Both the position numbers and the translations under genes were made by a program. Under the pieces are notes generated by a model that ran no database searches, was not told the DNA's origin, and saw nothing but the letters and a program-made list of their open reading frames with translations. Below, in pieces: positions 1 to 8,336 of a stretch of DNA of 64,000 bases; the stretch's first letter is position 1, and the number at the start of each line of letters is the position of its first letter. The stretch lies in NCBI RefSeq assembly GCF_900142715.1, contig NZ_FRBX01000005.1, positions 186,001 to 250,000 on the forward strand. Direction: 5' to 3'. The DNA is from Flavobacterium pectinovorum. GTDB taxonomy: Bacteria > Bacteroidota > Bacteroidia > Flavobacteriales > Flavobacteriaceae.

Positions 1-686
1 CTGGAGAAATTCCTTTGCAAGTAGGTGAAAATACGATTACTACAGTAGTAACTGCAGAGGATGGGACTACTAATACTTATGTAATAGTTGTTACAAGAGA
101 AGAAGCAGCTTCTAAGCCATCTGATAATGCAGGTTTATCTGACATTGTTGTAAGTGAAGGTACTTTAAGTCCAGAATTTAATACAGATACAAAAAATTAC
201 ACAGTAGATGTGCCAAATGAGACTAATTCAATTATAATCACTCCTACACCAATCGATCCAAATGCAACTGTTGAGATAATAGTTGATGGAAAAACAGTTA
301 CTGATAATACGGCTCCAATTGATCTAAAAACAGGAGAGAATGTAGTTACAATAGTTGTTACAGCTCCAGATGGTACACAAGAAACATATACTATTATTGT
401 AAACAGAGAAGATGCAGTACCAGTTATCCCTTCAAATATTATTACTCCAAACGGAGATGGTAAAAATGATGTTTGGGTAGTTCCAGGTCTGAATGTATAT
501 CCTAACAATTCAGTTAAAGTTTTTGACAGAGCAGCAAGATTAGTGTATTCTAAAAATAACTATAACAGTGATTGGGATGGTACTTATAAAGGATCTCCAC
601 TTACTGAGGATACTTATTACTATCTAATTGATCTAGGGAATGGTTCACCTAAACTTAAAGGGTTCATTTCAATTATTAGAGACTAA
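1..686 (+). CDS. T9SS type B cargo protein, C-terminal part (partial, 5' end outside window)
   Basis: The open frame is already running at base 3, so the true start lies upstream. Roughly 227 codons are visible. They hold two cadherin-like beta-sandwich repeats, recognisable from the paired words NTITTVVTAEDGT and NVVTIVVTAPDGTQETY. A C-terminal gliding-motility-associated (CHU_C, type B) sorting domain follows, starting near SNIITPNGDGKNDVW and ending GFISIIRD. CHU_C domains direct export through the type IX system and are typical of very large adhesin-like surface proteins. The next gene, 26 bp downstream, is a PorP/SprF-family protein, the usual partner of type B cargo. The nature of the missing N-terminal part is unknown. 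Confidence 0.9.
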   Translation, partial: GEIPLQVGENTITTVVTAEDGTTNTYVIVVTREEAASKPSDNAGLSDIVVSEGTLSPEFNTDTKNYTVDVPNETNSIIITPTPIDPNATVEIIVDGKTVTDNTAPIDLKTGENVVTIVVTAPDGTQETYTIIVNREDAVPVIPSNIITPNGDGKNDVWVVPGLNVYPNNSVKVFDRAARLVYSKNNYNSDWDGTYKGSPLTEDTYYYLIDLGNGSPKLKGFISIIRD

Positions 687-712
687 TAATTAAGAAGGAA
701 AGAAATAAAACA

Positions 713-1612
713 ATGAAAATTAAAAAAATGAGAGTAATCTATATAAAGGTAATGATGTTCCTGATTCTATTAGGAGCAAATACCGCAAATGCGCAGTTAA
801 CAGAATACGAGTCCATGTATTTTCAAAATCAATACTTAAATAACCCTGCTATGGCAGGGTTAGAAGAAGGTATGAAATTTAACATAGGCTACCAAAGACA
901 ATGGGATGAAGTTCCCGGGAATCCAATATTAATGAATGCCACTTTCGAATATAATGGAGGCAACAGAACAGGGTTAGGATTAAATGTAAGTAGTGACAGA
1001 GCTGGACTAATCAATAGAACAAGAATAATGGGAACTTATGCCTATCATTTACCAATAGGAGTTGACCAAAAATTAAATTTCGGATTATCTGCAGGTGCAA
1101 AATTTGCTTCTATTGATTACAATAAAGTTGTAGGGGATAGGGACGACGCTTTATTACAGAATTATAATGAAGGTGCTGCTTTTGATGGAGATCTGGGTAT
1201 TGCGTATACTAGTAGACTATTGACAATCCAGGCAGCATTGCCAAACCTTAATGCTTTAATGTATGATAATAATGATGGTGTGAAAAAATATGTAGATCGT
1301 TCTATTTTTTATTCATCAGTGAGTTATAAAATATTACTGTCAAATGAAGATGAAAACTTAAATGTTGAACCATTGATCGCTTATAGAGGGGTTAAAGGAC
1401 ACAAAGATATTTTAGATGCAGGGGCAAGATTTAACTTTCCGGATTATAAGATGAATGTATCAGCATTTTACCATACTAATAAAACTGTTTCTACAGCTTT
1501 TGGTATTTCGCTTAACGATTTGGGTGTTTTTCTGGCTTATTCTAAATATTTTGGAAGTCTTGGTGCTTATGCAAACAATACTTTTGAAGTTGGACTTAAC
1601 TATAAATTGTAA
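713..1612 (+). CDS. PorP/SprF family type IX secretion outer-membrane protein
   Basis: A 299-residue protein with a signal peptide (hydrophobic stretch ending ANTANAQ) and the family opening in which a QNQYLNNPAMAG motif follows soon after cleavage. PorP/SprF proteins are outer-membrane beta barrels. SprF of F. johnsoniae is needed for surface delivery of the CHU_C-bearing adhesin SprB. The gene begins 26 bp after the CHU_C protein gene, so the two probably form a cargo/partner operon. A second in-frame ATG at 728 is an alternative start, because the leader before the hydrophobic core is rather long. A strong stem-loop follows at 1681-1711. It may be a dedicated partner of the upstream cargo rather than SprF itself. 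Confidence 0.9.
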   Translation: MKIKKMRVIYIKVMMFLILLGANTANAQLTEYESMYFQNQYLNNPAMAGLEEGMKFNIGYQRQWDEVPGNPILMNATFEYNGGNRTGLGLNVSSDRAGLINRTRIMGTYAYHLPIGVDQKLNFGLSAGAKFASIDYNKVVGDRDDALLQNYNEGAAFDGDLGIAYTSRLLTIQAALPNLNALMYDNNDGVKKYVDRSIFYSSVSYKILLSNEDENLNVEPLIAYRGVKGHKDILDAGARFNFPDYKMNVSAFYHTNKTVSTAFGISLNDLGVFLAYSKYFGSLGAYANNTFEVGLNYKL

Positions 1613-1680
1613 TATAAGAGTTTATCATAATTAAAATAGGTTCTTTATTGAGTAAAGAATGTGATTCTAATCAGTAAAAA

Positions 1681-1711
1681 AAAGCCAGTGATTTATTTTC
1701 ACTGGCTTTTT
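1681..1711. terminator. Bidirectional rho-independent terminator
   Basis: Perfect 11-bp stem (1681-1691 with 1699-1709), 7-nt loop, and T-rich sequence on both strands. It lies between convergent genes and can serve the PorP/SprF gene and the hydrolase gene opposite. Confidence 0.85.
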
Positions 1712-1747
1712 CATTTTAACATGATAATATTCTAAATGGTCATCAAT

Positions 1748-2653
1748 TTATTTTGTATTCTCTAAAAAAGCATGAATATAATTTGCTACAAGATCTACAT
1801 GTTGATGTTGTGGTGCATGTCCTGTCTGTGGAAGAACGATTAATTGCGCTGTTGGTAATTGTTTGGTTAACGGATACCAATTTTCGACGGCAAAACTAAT
1901 ATCATGATCTCCGGAAATAATTAAAATTGGAATTTTAGTGGTTTTAAGTTTTCCTTTGAAATTATCTTTATCTTCTGTTAAACCAGCACTGCCTTTAAAA
2001 TAAAGTTGAAAAACTTCCATAGTAGAAGGGATTTTAGAAACATCAATTCTTTTTGCAATTCTGTCGTGTGATGCTTTGGCTTCTGCTTTGCTTTCTTCAG
2101 AAGAAGGTTCGAAAAACAATACAATTTCATCATCAAAATCATTAACTGGTTTTAAAGCTGAATCCAGAAATGCCTGCTCCAGCGGAACAACTCTTTCACC
2201 CGGAGGCCCGGTCCCTAATAATACGGTTTGTGAAATAAGATCTGAAAATTGCAATGTTGCAACCTGAGTTACTAATCCACCATAAGACCAGCCCATTATA
2301 ATTGTTTTTTTTATTTTTAGAAAATCGGCAAGATCTTTTACATCTTTTGCAACATCTTTTAAGTCAGTTGGTAAAGTTCCTGTTGAGTAGCCAATACCAG
2401 TGTAATCAAAAGTAATTACCTTGTAGTTTTCGGCAAGCTTGTCTAAAAACAGCGGATCCCAGGTATCTAGTGTTCCTCTAAAGCGATTTACTAAAATAAT
2501 GGGAGTTCCTTTTCCTATAGTACGGTAAGCGATTTTTCTGCCTGAAACATCAGCAAATTCTGTTTTAGAATTTAAAGCAGTTATTTTTTGTGCATTCATA
2601 ATAGATAAATTTGTTATGAGCAATAAAACAAATGGAATTGTAAATGTTTTCAT
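1748..2653 (-). CDS. Alpha/beta hydrolase, exported
   Basis: A 301-residue protein with an N-terminal signal peptide (about residues 1-21, ending IMNAQ). An alpha/beta hydrolase fold follows. The nucleophile elbow GWSYGG puts the catalytic Ser at 123, Asp249 or Asp251 sits in ISGDHDIS, and His279 in LPQTGHA, so the triad looks complete. The oxyanion-loop HG motif is NRFRG here, as in some esterase and peroxidase-like subfamilies. The substrate cannot be read from the sequence; a periplasmic esterase or a proline-iminopeptidase-like role are both possible. The gene stands alone on the minus strand, convergent with the PorP/SprF gene, with 161 bp to the MBL gene upstream. Confidence 0.85.
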   Translation of the reverse strand: MKTFTIPFVLLLITNLSIMNAQKITALNSKTEFADVSGRKIAYRTIGKGTPIILVNRFRGTLDTWDPLFLDKLAENYKVITFDYTGIGYSTGTLPTDLKDVAKDVKDLADFLKIKKTIIMGWSYGGLVTQVATLQFSDLISQTVLLGTGPPGERVVPLEQAFLDSALKPVNDFDDEIVLFFEPSSEESKAEAKASHDRIAKRIDVSKIPSTMEVFQLYFKGSAGLTEDKDNFKGKLKTTKIPILIISGDHDISFAVENWYPLTKQLPTAQLIVLPQTGHAPQHQHVDLVANYIHAFLENTK

Positions 2654-2814
2654 TGTTTTGAATTTTGGTTAATGATAAATTCAGATAAACAATTTTAATG
2701 TCCTAGTGAAAAATATTTATGAACCAATAGTTTTAGGGATATTGAATGAATTTTACATTCGTATGTTTTGTTTTATATCGCTATAACTAATATGTTTTAG
2801 CGATATTTCGAAAA

Positions 2815-3495
2815 TTAGATTTCGATTGTACTGCCTATTTTTGGTAAGAAAAGATGGAGATTTACATTTTTAAAACTTTCTTCAGCTTTTTTATGATCCA
2901 TAATAATGAACCCAAAAGTATCATAATGAACGCCCAATATTTTAGTAACGCCAACTAATTTTGATGCTTCAATTGCTTCTTCAATTCCCATTGTAAGGCC
3001 ATCTCCAATTGGGAAAACAGCAAAGTCAAGTTTGGTAAATTTCGGAATCAGTTGCATGTCCAGAGTTAGGGCCGTATCACCGCTATAATAAAAATTTCCA
3101 TCAATGGTAGTTAACACAAAACCACAGGCAATTCCGCCATAACTTCCATCCATAAAACTACTTGGATGCTGTGCAATAACACATTTTACGGATCCAAAAT
3201 CAAAATCAAACTTTCCACCCGGATTAATTGGGTGCGCATTTTCGATTCCGTTTTTTAAGATCCAGTTATAGATTTCGAAATTGCCAAGAACTTTAGCTCC
3301 TGTATTTTTTGCAATACGTTCTACATCTAAAATATGATCATAATGGGCATGTGAAATAAAAATATAGTCAGCTTTGATTTTGTCAATATTAATATCTTTA
3401 GCTAAATCGTTGCCGGTAATAAAAGGGTCAAATAAGATGTTTTTTCCATTGGCATAAACTGAAAAACAAGAATGTCCGTAATAAGTTATCTTCAT
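2815..3495 (-). CDS. UPF0173-type metallo-beta-lactamase-fold hydrolase
   Basis: A 226-residue cytosolic protein, the usual size for the UPF0173 (YtkL-like) family of metal-dependent hydrolases. It opens MKITYYGHSCF and carries the MBL metal-binding motif HAHYDH at residues 49-54. Later features are YSGDTALT with the bridging Asp and GVHYDTF with the last His. There is no signal peptide. Members are broadly conserved, and their physiological substrate is not well defined. The flanks are single genes with 94- and 161-bp gaps, so it is probably monocistronic. Confidence 0.88.
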   Translation of the reverse strand: MKITYYGHSCFSVYANGKNILFDPFITGNDLAKDINIDKIKADYIFISHAHYDHILDVERIAKNTGAKVLGNFEIYNWILKNGIENAHPINPGGKFDFDFGSVKCVIAQHPSSFMDGSYGGIACGFVLTTIDGNFYYSGDTALTLDMQLIPKFTKLDFAVFPIGDGLTMGIEEAIEASKLVGVTKILGVHYDTFGFIIMDHKKAEESFKNVNLHLFLPKIGSTIEI

Positions 3496-3589
3496 AATAA
3501 ATAGATTTTATAAATTGATAATTATCTAAAATAGTTAACTTTTTTATCCAAAAAATGTACCACCTAAAACGGGCGTTGAAGTAAACTAT

Positions 3590-4336
3590 TTATTCCTCAA
3601 AAACTTTTTCAGTATTGACAGGATTATTTTCCTGATATAATTTTTTACCAATCATGCCTTTGTCGCCAAGAGCGCGACCTTTTATCAGCCAGGCAATCCC
3701 GAAAGCAAAAAGAGCAAGTGCCTCTAAAACTAATGTTGAATAAGTGAAAAATTTCAAACTTTCGGAAACAGGTACCATAATTATAAAAACAAGTATGGAA
3801 TATCCGCAAAACCTATAAATATTATTTTCGTTAAGAATACTTTTTGGATCTCTGGTTTCATTTTTCTGACCAATTGTAAAAACATTAATAGACAATAAAG
3901 CCATGATTAAAAACAACAAAGCCGCAAAGCCATAATGAAACCAGCCAAGCCATTTTTTCGGATATGGAATTATTGTGTAAATTTTAATTGCAAAATCATC
4001 CGGATTCATTGGTATCAATGCTACGCCAATCGCCATGATTCCCGCAATATTAGTCAATAAATTATCATTTTTCCAGATTGAAGCATTGCTTGTGCCTTTG
4101 TAGCAAATTAAAAATAAACCTACAGCACACAAGGTTCCCGTGAAAACTTCTCTTAGATTGGTGAAATAATAATGACTTATTGAAGGTTGAAGTTGTGTTT
4201 TGAAAAAAGAAATAAAAGACAAACCAACCAAAAGTATTGGCATGCTAATTCCTAAATAACCAATTGCCCGCCTGATTCTTCTATAAGTGAAAATATCGTC
4301 ACGTTCAATTTCTATTTCCTTAGGATCTATTTTCAT
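3590..4336 (-). CDS. Six-transmembrane hypothetical protein
   Basis: I do not recognise a named family for this 248-residue protein. Six hydrophobic segments can be placed at about residues 27-46, 62-81, 93-112, 132-155, 174-194 and 201-219. The N-terminus (DPKEIEIERDDIFTYRRIRR) is charged and cytosolic. A conserved-looking SISHYYFTNLREVFTG stretch lies before segment 2. It is an inner-membrane protein of unknown role. The gene lies 40 bp downstream of another small membrane-protein gene on the same strand, so the two may be co-transcribed. Confidence 0.75.
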   Translation of the reverse strand: MKIDPKEIEIERDDIFTYRRIRRAIGYLGISMPILLVGLSFISFFKTQLQPSISHYYFTNLREVFTGTLCAVGLFLICYKGTSNASIWKNDNLLTNIAGIMAIGVALIPMNPDDFAIKIYTIIPYPKKWLGWFHYGFAALLFLIMALLSINVFTIGQKNETRDPKSILNENNIYRFCGYSILVFIIMVPVSESLKFFTYSTLVLEALALFAFGIAWLIKGRALGDKGMIGKKLYQENNPVNTEKVFEE

Positions 4337-4376
4337 TTTATTATGAGTTGATTAAAGGAAACATAAAGTTGAGCTC

Positions 4377-4904
4377 TTAGTTTGAGGGAGAATACAATAA
4401 ATCTGATTGTGGTAATTCTATTTTACCCTCAAATTTTTTCGATTGCGAATAGATGGTAATTCCTAAAAGTCTCCATTCTAAAGTTCCATAAACAGAATAA
4501 ACGTATTGATTTTCTCCATTAGATTTATTTAAAATAATACTAATTGGGTACCAGTTTGTACCACTTATAAATCCTTCTCTGGAAGATTGTGCATTAAGCA
4601 GTTCCTTAGCTGTATAATTTACAGAAAGAGTCATTTTTGAAGTTAGATTATCATCAATAACTATTCTTTCATTTCGGCCATTATAGCTATTAGCGACTTT
4701 AGCGGTTTTATTATTTAAATCAAATTGTTTGAATTCTGAATTGTTGTCTTTTGGTTTAGAAGTAAAAGATAATAAACCCAAAGCAAAAATAACACAAGCA
4801 AAAAGACCCAATTTTTCACGAATAAATTTCAATGCCTGAAAACATATAACAATAAATGCGATAAAGATTGCTATATTTAAGATACCCCAAATTAATTGTG
4901 TCAT
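4377..4904 (-). CDS. Small membrane-anchored hypothetical protein
   Basis: A 175-residue protein with two adjacent N-terminal hydrophobic segments (about residues 4-25 and 30-48). A soluble tail follows that is rich in polar and beta-forming residues (SKMTLSVNYTAKELLNAQ, NQYVYSVYGTLEWRLLG). Topology suggests two membrane passes and a C-terminal domain of about 120 residues. No family is recognised. It is the first gene of a probable two-gene unit with the six-TM protein at 3590-4336. Confidence 0.65.
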   Translation of the reverse strand: MTQLIWGILNIAIFIAFIVICFQALKFIREKLGLFACVIFALGLLSFTSKPKDNNSEFKQFDLNNKTAKVANSYNGRNERIVIDDNLTSKMTLSVNYTAKELLNAQSSREGFISGTNWYPISIILNKSNGENQYVYSVYGTLEWRLLGITIYSQSKKFEGKIELPQSDLLYSPSN

Positions 4905-5038
4905 AATAGCTGTTTGTTACTTCTATAAATATATTAATCAGATTATTAATAATTTACAGAATTGGTTGTTTGAAAATGGTAATTTTTTACAAAACGAAAA
5001 TACAAATTAAACCTGAAAAAACTAAATATTTAGAAGAT

Positions 5039-5521
5039 TTATCTCATAATATCTGTATCAACCGGAATATAACCAAGATGCCTGCTTAGAGATAAAATTT
5101 GACCCTTATGATGGTATTCGTGTGTAATAACATGACTAAAAAATTTTAAAGGCGATGCTGAATTTTTATTGCCTTGTATTTTGTAGACTATCTCTCGATC
5201 AGAAAGATCCATTTCCAGAATAAATTCTTCCATGAAAAGATCTACAGAATCAAAAAGTAAAATAACATCCTGTATTGTTAAGTTGTCTTCATATTCAGCA
5301 TATTTTAGGTTCTTTTTCAATGCAAGATTCGCAATCCAATATTCGTATGTGTTGGCAATATGAACGAGTAAGTTTCTCATGCTTCCGCCACGGCCAAATG
5401 ATGTATTTTGATTAATGAAATCTTCTGGACTAATAGTTTTACAGTATTCAAAAAGTACATTTCTTGAACCTTTTACATATTCATATTGTTCTTTGACGTA
5501 TGTAGAATATTGTTCTGACAA
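5039..5521 (-). CDS. DinB-family four-helix metal-binding protein
   Basis: A 160-residue protein with the DinB/YfiT-like layout. An N-terminal helix is followed by NLLVHIANTYEYW with His54, then HEYHHKGQ with His134 and His138. These three His residues form the divalent-metal site of the family. DinB-fold proteins include bacillithiol and mycothiol transferases, but many are uncharacterised. The gene starts 21 bp after the frameshifted DUF1877 gene and is the last of a probable four-gene minus-strand unit (Mpo1-like, hypothetical, DUF1877, DinB). Confidence 0.85.
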   Translation of the reverse strand: MSEQYSTYVKEQYEYVKGSRNVLFEYCKTISPEDFINQNTSFGRGGSMRNLLVHIANTYEYWIANLALKKNLKYAEYEDNLTIQDVILLFDSVDLFMEEFILEMDLSDREIVYKIQGNKNSASPLKFFSHVITHEYHHKGQILSLSRHLGYIPVDTDIMR

Positions 5522-5542
5522 AATATAAGCTTTTAATTTTAC

Positions 5543-6030
5543 TTAATTTAAAAACGTTATTATCGCTTGGTCGTTGTTGGCAGCTTCTGCATATATTTGT
5601 TGCAAAAGTTTAAAGTTTTCATCTAAATAATCAAAAGAATCCTCATCCCATATTGGATATACATCTAACTCGTTCATTGTTTTGGAGTTATATTTGTTTT
5701 TTAAATCTTCAGTTGTAATTTTTGAGATTTGTTCGCTTAGGTCTTTAACCTGATCAGAAGTTAAATAATGTCCGGGACCATAACCTAAATCCTGTTCTTC
5801 ATCAATAAGCTGACCACTAAATAAAACCTGTACCAGTGGATGATCTGCATTTTGAATGTTTTGCCCTGTTAGTAAAAAAATAATACCATCCAAGCTTTGT
5901 CAACATCGTTTAAATTTTGATCTTCGGTTGCATTTTCATCGTAAATTCTTTCCTCCAAAAGCGAACTATCTTGTAAATAAGTTTCAAGTTCAGTAGTAGT
6001 TACGCGAAGTAAATTAGCGATCATTCCCAT
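5543..6030 (-). pseudogene. DUF1877 (YfbM-like) gene broken by a one-base frameshift
   Basis: The reading frame from the ATG at 6028-6030 gives MGMIANLLRVTTTELETYLQ and continues to DLNDVDKAW-like sequence (LNDVDKAW). It then runs out of frame near 5890. The rest of the family sequence (DGIIFLLTGQNIQNADHPLV onward, to the stop at 5543) continues in another frame. Restoring a single G in the TGG at about 5890-5892 joins both halves into one protein of about 162 residues, the normal length for DUF1877/YfbM. Both halves look otherwise intact, so the mutation is recent or a sequencing error. A TTG at 5893 cannot be the real start, because it would discard the conserved N-terminus. Confidence 0.85.
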
Positions 6031-6063
6031 ATCGTATTATATTTTATTATTTAGTTTATTTTT

Positions 6064-6480
6064 TTAATTTTTCATGGATTGTTCTGTTAATGAATTATCA
6101 AACTCAGGAGCAATCTTTATAGGGAAATCACTAAATTCAATTGCATTTAAATCGTTATTCAAACTTTCTAAAGTTTCAATCATAAACGTATCTAAATCGG
6201 TAGGAATTTCCATTTTATTTTTCTGAAATTGATTAATAAGGATAGTAAGATATTCTGTCATTGTTTTTTGTCCGTTTGCATCTAAAAACATTTCTTGTGA
6301 CCAAAAATCAAGAGTAACCATTTTAATTTTTCCATAAGAATCATTATCCGCAAGAAAAATTTGTTTATCATTTAACCAGTCCCATTTCTTACTTCTTGAA
6401 AAATATAAATCTTTTTTTGAATAGTTTTTAATGATGCTGAAATTGGGGATTTCATTTTGTTTTCTGAAAAAATTGAACAT
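6064..6480 (-). CDS. Hypothetical cytosolic protein
   Basis: A 138-residue protein without signal peptide or membrane segment that opens MFNFFRKQNEIPNFSIIKNY. Aromatic and acidic residues are frequent (WDWLNDKQIFLADNDSYG, VTLDFWSQEMFLDANGQ), as in small immunity- or SMI1-like proteins, but no family can be assigned. It sits 9 bp after the Mpo1-like gene and 33 bp before the DUF1877 gene on the same strand, so it is probably part of that operon. Confidence 0.6.
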   Translation of the reverse strand: MFNFFRKQNEIPNFSIIKNYSKKDLYFSRSKKWDWLNDKQIFLADNDSYGKIKMVTLDFWSQEMFLDANGQKTMTEYLTILINQFQKNKMEIPTDLDTFMIETLESLNNDLNAIEFSDFPIKIAPEFDNSLTEQSMKN

Positions 6481-6489
6481 AAAGATGTC

Positions 6490-6954
6490 TTATTTCTTAG
6501 AAAACAAATTCTCTACAACCCAGGCCGGACCAATCATTAGAAACTGAAGGTCTTTTAAAAAAGAAGGTTTTTTGCCTTCAATATTATGACCGTAAAATTG
6601 CCCAATCCACGCGATTACAAACACGCCAATAGAAAACAGCCATAAAGGTAAAAGCTGACCGATGTAATAATTCACAACCAGACAAAGAGCAGAGAAAATA
6701 GCAATTTTAATAGCCATTGCAACTGATAATCGGATATAAAAAACAAGAACAAAAAGTAACACAACAACGGCCCAATTTTCGATAATCGGTGCATTCAGTT
6801 TAAGAGTATTGGCAATAAAAGTACTCGGAATACTCATTAATAGTCCTACAATCGAAAAGTAAATTGCCGGAACGCAAACATAGTGTATTGCTTTGTTTTT
6901 TGGGTTTTGATGACTTACGGCATATTCGTCAAACCATTGGTCTAATGTTCTCAT
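6490..6954 (-). CDS. Mpo1-like (DUF962) membrane protein
   Basis: A 154-residue protein with the two hallmark His motifs of the DUF962/Mpo1 family: SHQNPKNKAIHYVCVP near residues 14-29 and IGQFYGHNIEGKKPSF near 117-132. Several membrane segments lie between them. Yeast Mpo1 is an iron-dependent dioxygenase that degrades 2-hydroxy fatty acids, and the conserved His residues are its metal ligands. A related alpha-oxidation role is plausible here but unproven. The gene leads the minus-strand unit that runs to the DinB gene. A TAnnTTTG-type -7 element lies just upstream at 6976-6983. Confidence 0.85.
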   Translation of the reverse strand: MRTLDQWFDEYAVSHQNPKNKAIHYVCVPAIYFSIVGLLMSIPSTFIANTLKLNAPIIENWAVVVLLFVLVFYIRLSVAMAIKIAIFSALCLVVNYYIGQLLPLWLFSIGVFVIAWIGQFYGHNIEGKKPSFLKDLQFLMIGPAWVVENLFSKK

Positions 6955-6975
6955 TTTTTTGGTTTAGATAGTAAA

Positions 6976-6983
6976 CAAATCTA
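6976..6983 (-). promoter_or_regulatory. Candidate -7 element of the Mpo1-like operon
   Basis: CAAATCTA on the plus strand reads TAGATTTG on the minus strand, a match to the Bacteroidetes -7 consensus TAnnTTTG. It gives a leader of about 15 nt. No well-spaced TTG -33 element is visible. Confidence 0.35.
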
Positions 6984-7045
6984 TTAAAAATTTTCTGACT
7001 TTGAATAAAATCAAAAAACATAGAACCTTACAGCTTAAAATGTTT

Positions 7046-7120
7046 TTTCACGCAGATTCTGTAGATTTGAGCAGATTAAATTTAAATATCTGCTTAAATC
7101 TTTTTAAAATCTGCGTGAAA
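7046..7120. repeat. Palindromic interspersed repeat (cgcagatt word family)
   Basis: A perfect 13-bp inverted repeat (7046-7058 with 7108-7120) encloses a second imperfect one (7064-7077 with 7087-7100). Together they form one long stem built from reiterated words such as GCAGATT. It lies in the 280-bp spacer between the Mpo1-like and gasdermin-like genes. Confidence 0.8.
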
Positions 7121-7130
7121 CAAATTAATT

Positions 7131-7203
7131 TTTAACCGCAAAGCCCGCAAAGATTTACGCAAAAGTTCGCAAAGCTTTGTATTGATTTATCTTTGCGGTT
7201 AAA
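7131..7203. repeat. Palindromic interspersed repeat (CGCAAAG word family)
   Basis: A 13-bp inverted repeat (7131-7143 with 7191-7203). Its interior reiterates CGCAAAG at roughly 10-bp steps (four copies). A related copy on the other strand is at 33938-34034 and shorter traces are at 30469-30542. Confidence 0.8.
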
Positions 7204-7234
7204 AAAAACATCGTGGTTAAAAAATACCGTGATG

Positions 7235-7936
7235 TTAAAATATATTAAGATTATCTGTTACCAATATTAATTTTTTAAATCGGCTTCTGTCAAAATCTAT
7301 TCTGCTGGCCTGAACGGCAATAGGAAAATAAATTCCCATATTCGAAGTCATTTTTAATTTGCTTTGGTTGCTTATTGTAAAATCCAGTTTACCTTCTGCA
7401 ACTGCATTTAGGCTGGCAATTAAACCCGCATCTAATGTAAAATCAGTCTCAATATCGACCACCAGATTTTTAGCAAAAACAGTTCCCGTAATGAGGAGAA
7501 GATAATTGCGATTGGCATTTTTTAAAAGAGAAGGATTTGGATGTTGGAAATCAGCAGAAAATAAATATTCTTCGAGATTGCCCAATGCATATTCTTTGGT
7601 AACAGAGTTTTCGTAACTGATGGTTACGGTTTTTCCGGATTTTATTTTGGCAGAAATTTCAAAAGTACCAAGTCCTAATGTTTTTAGAATTTCTTCTAAA
7701 AGTGTGATTCCTATATTAAAACCATAATCGTCTTTTTTTGTATAATCAACGCTCAACGCCGGATTTTCGATTTCTATTAATTCAATATCGCTTTTAAAAG
7801 CGTGACTGATATTTGCATAGTAAAGCTGAGCTTCATCAAAAGGTTTTTTCAACCATAATTGTAGTGGTTTATGACTTCTTAAAGGTCCTTCGATTAAGTC
7901 ATAACCCTGATCGCCTAAAAATTTGGTAAGTTTCAT
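7235..7936 (-). CDS. Gasdermin-like protein candidate (bacterial gasdermin fold, unconfirmed)
   Basis: A 233-residue protein without signal peptide. Its plan resembles, from memory, bacterial gasdermins (bGSDM). There is an N-terminal FLGDQGYDLIEG..KPLQLWL segment (residues 6-29). A helix and strand pair, GFNIGITLLEEILKTLGLG then KSGKTVTISYEN, covers residues 72-110. Alternating amphipathic strands follow (YLLLITGTVFAKNLVVDIET, KLDFTISNQSKLKMTSN), and a last strand FPIAVQASRIDF spans 204-215. Known bGSDMs are 20-30 residues longer, have a Cys near the N-terminus that is palmitoylated, and are released by a neighbouring protease. This protein has no N-terminal Cys, only about 18 residues after the last strand, and no adjacent protease gene. 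It is certainly a gene; the fold assignment is an inference. A TAnnTTTG-like -7 element lies at 8008-8015. Confidence 0.5.
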   Translation of the reverse strand: MKLTKFLGDQGYDLIEGPLRSHKPLQLWLKKPFDEAQLYYANISHAFKSDIELIEIENPALSVDYTKKDDYGFNIGITLLEEILKTLGLGTFEISAKIKSGKTVTISYENSVTKEYALGNLEEYLFSADFQHPNPSLLKNANRNYLLLITGTVFAKNLVVDIETDFTLDAGLIASLNAVAEGKLDFTISNQSKLKMTSNMGIYFPIAVQASRIDFDRSRFKKLILVTDNLNIF

Positions 7937-8078
7937 GGTATTGTTTTTTTAAGTTATACAAATAGTTTGGGGTATTAGTATTATTAGTTTTTAGTGTAGT
8001 ATACTTACAAATTTATTAAATATTTATTGGTTTATTTTAAGCTTTATTGCATTTGGTATAATTTATAACAATTTATTT

Positions 8079-8220
8079 AACACATAGAAACATAGGTTTT
8101 ATGTAAAAAAAAAACAATTTTACAAAACAGAACACATTTCTTTCGTATAGTGCTGCTGTATGTATTTTTAATAAGGTAAAACACCTTTTTTTAGATTTTA
8201 AATCTATGTTTCTATGTGTT
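8079..8220. repeat. Inverted repeat element with 17-bp arms
   Basis: The arms at 8079-8095 and 8204-8220 are exact reverse complements (AACACATAGAAACATAG) enclosing 108 bp of AT-rich DNA. The arms themselves reiterate the word ACATAG. The arrangement suggests a small non-autonomous or palindromic interspersed element. Confidence 0.75.
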
Positions 8221-8307
8221 TAAATTAATTTGCCTAAGGGTTGGCTTTTTATTTCAAATTGTGAATATCTATTTTGAAAATTAAGATTTTTTATTTCCTT
8301 TAAAATC

Positions 8308-8315
8308 TATCTTTG
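8308..8315 (+). promoter_or_regulatory. Candidate -7 element of the DUF4494 gene
   Basis: TATCTTTG matches the TAnnTTTG consensus exactly and ends 21 bp before the start codon, so the leader would be short. No properly spaced -33 TTG is seen. Confidence 0.4.
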
Positions 8316-8336
8316 GCATCCTTAAAAAAATGAAAA

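Larger units (their letters stand above)
7937..8336. other. 400-bp divergent intergenic region
   Basis: This is the spacer between the gasdermin-like gene (minus) and the DUF4494 gene (plus). It contains a 17-bp inverted repeat at 8079-8095/8204-8220 and -7 elements for both genes. No convincing open frame or RNA gene was found. Confidence 0.7.
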
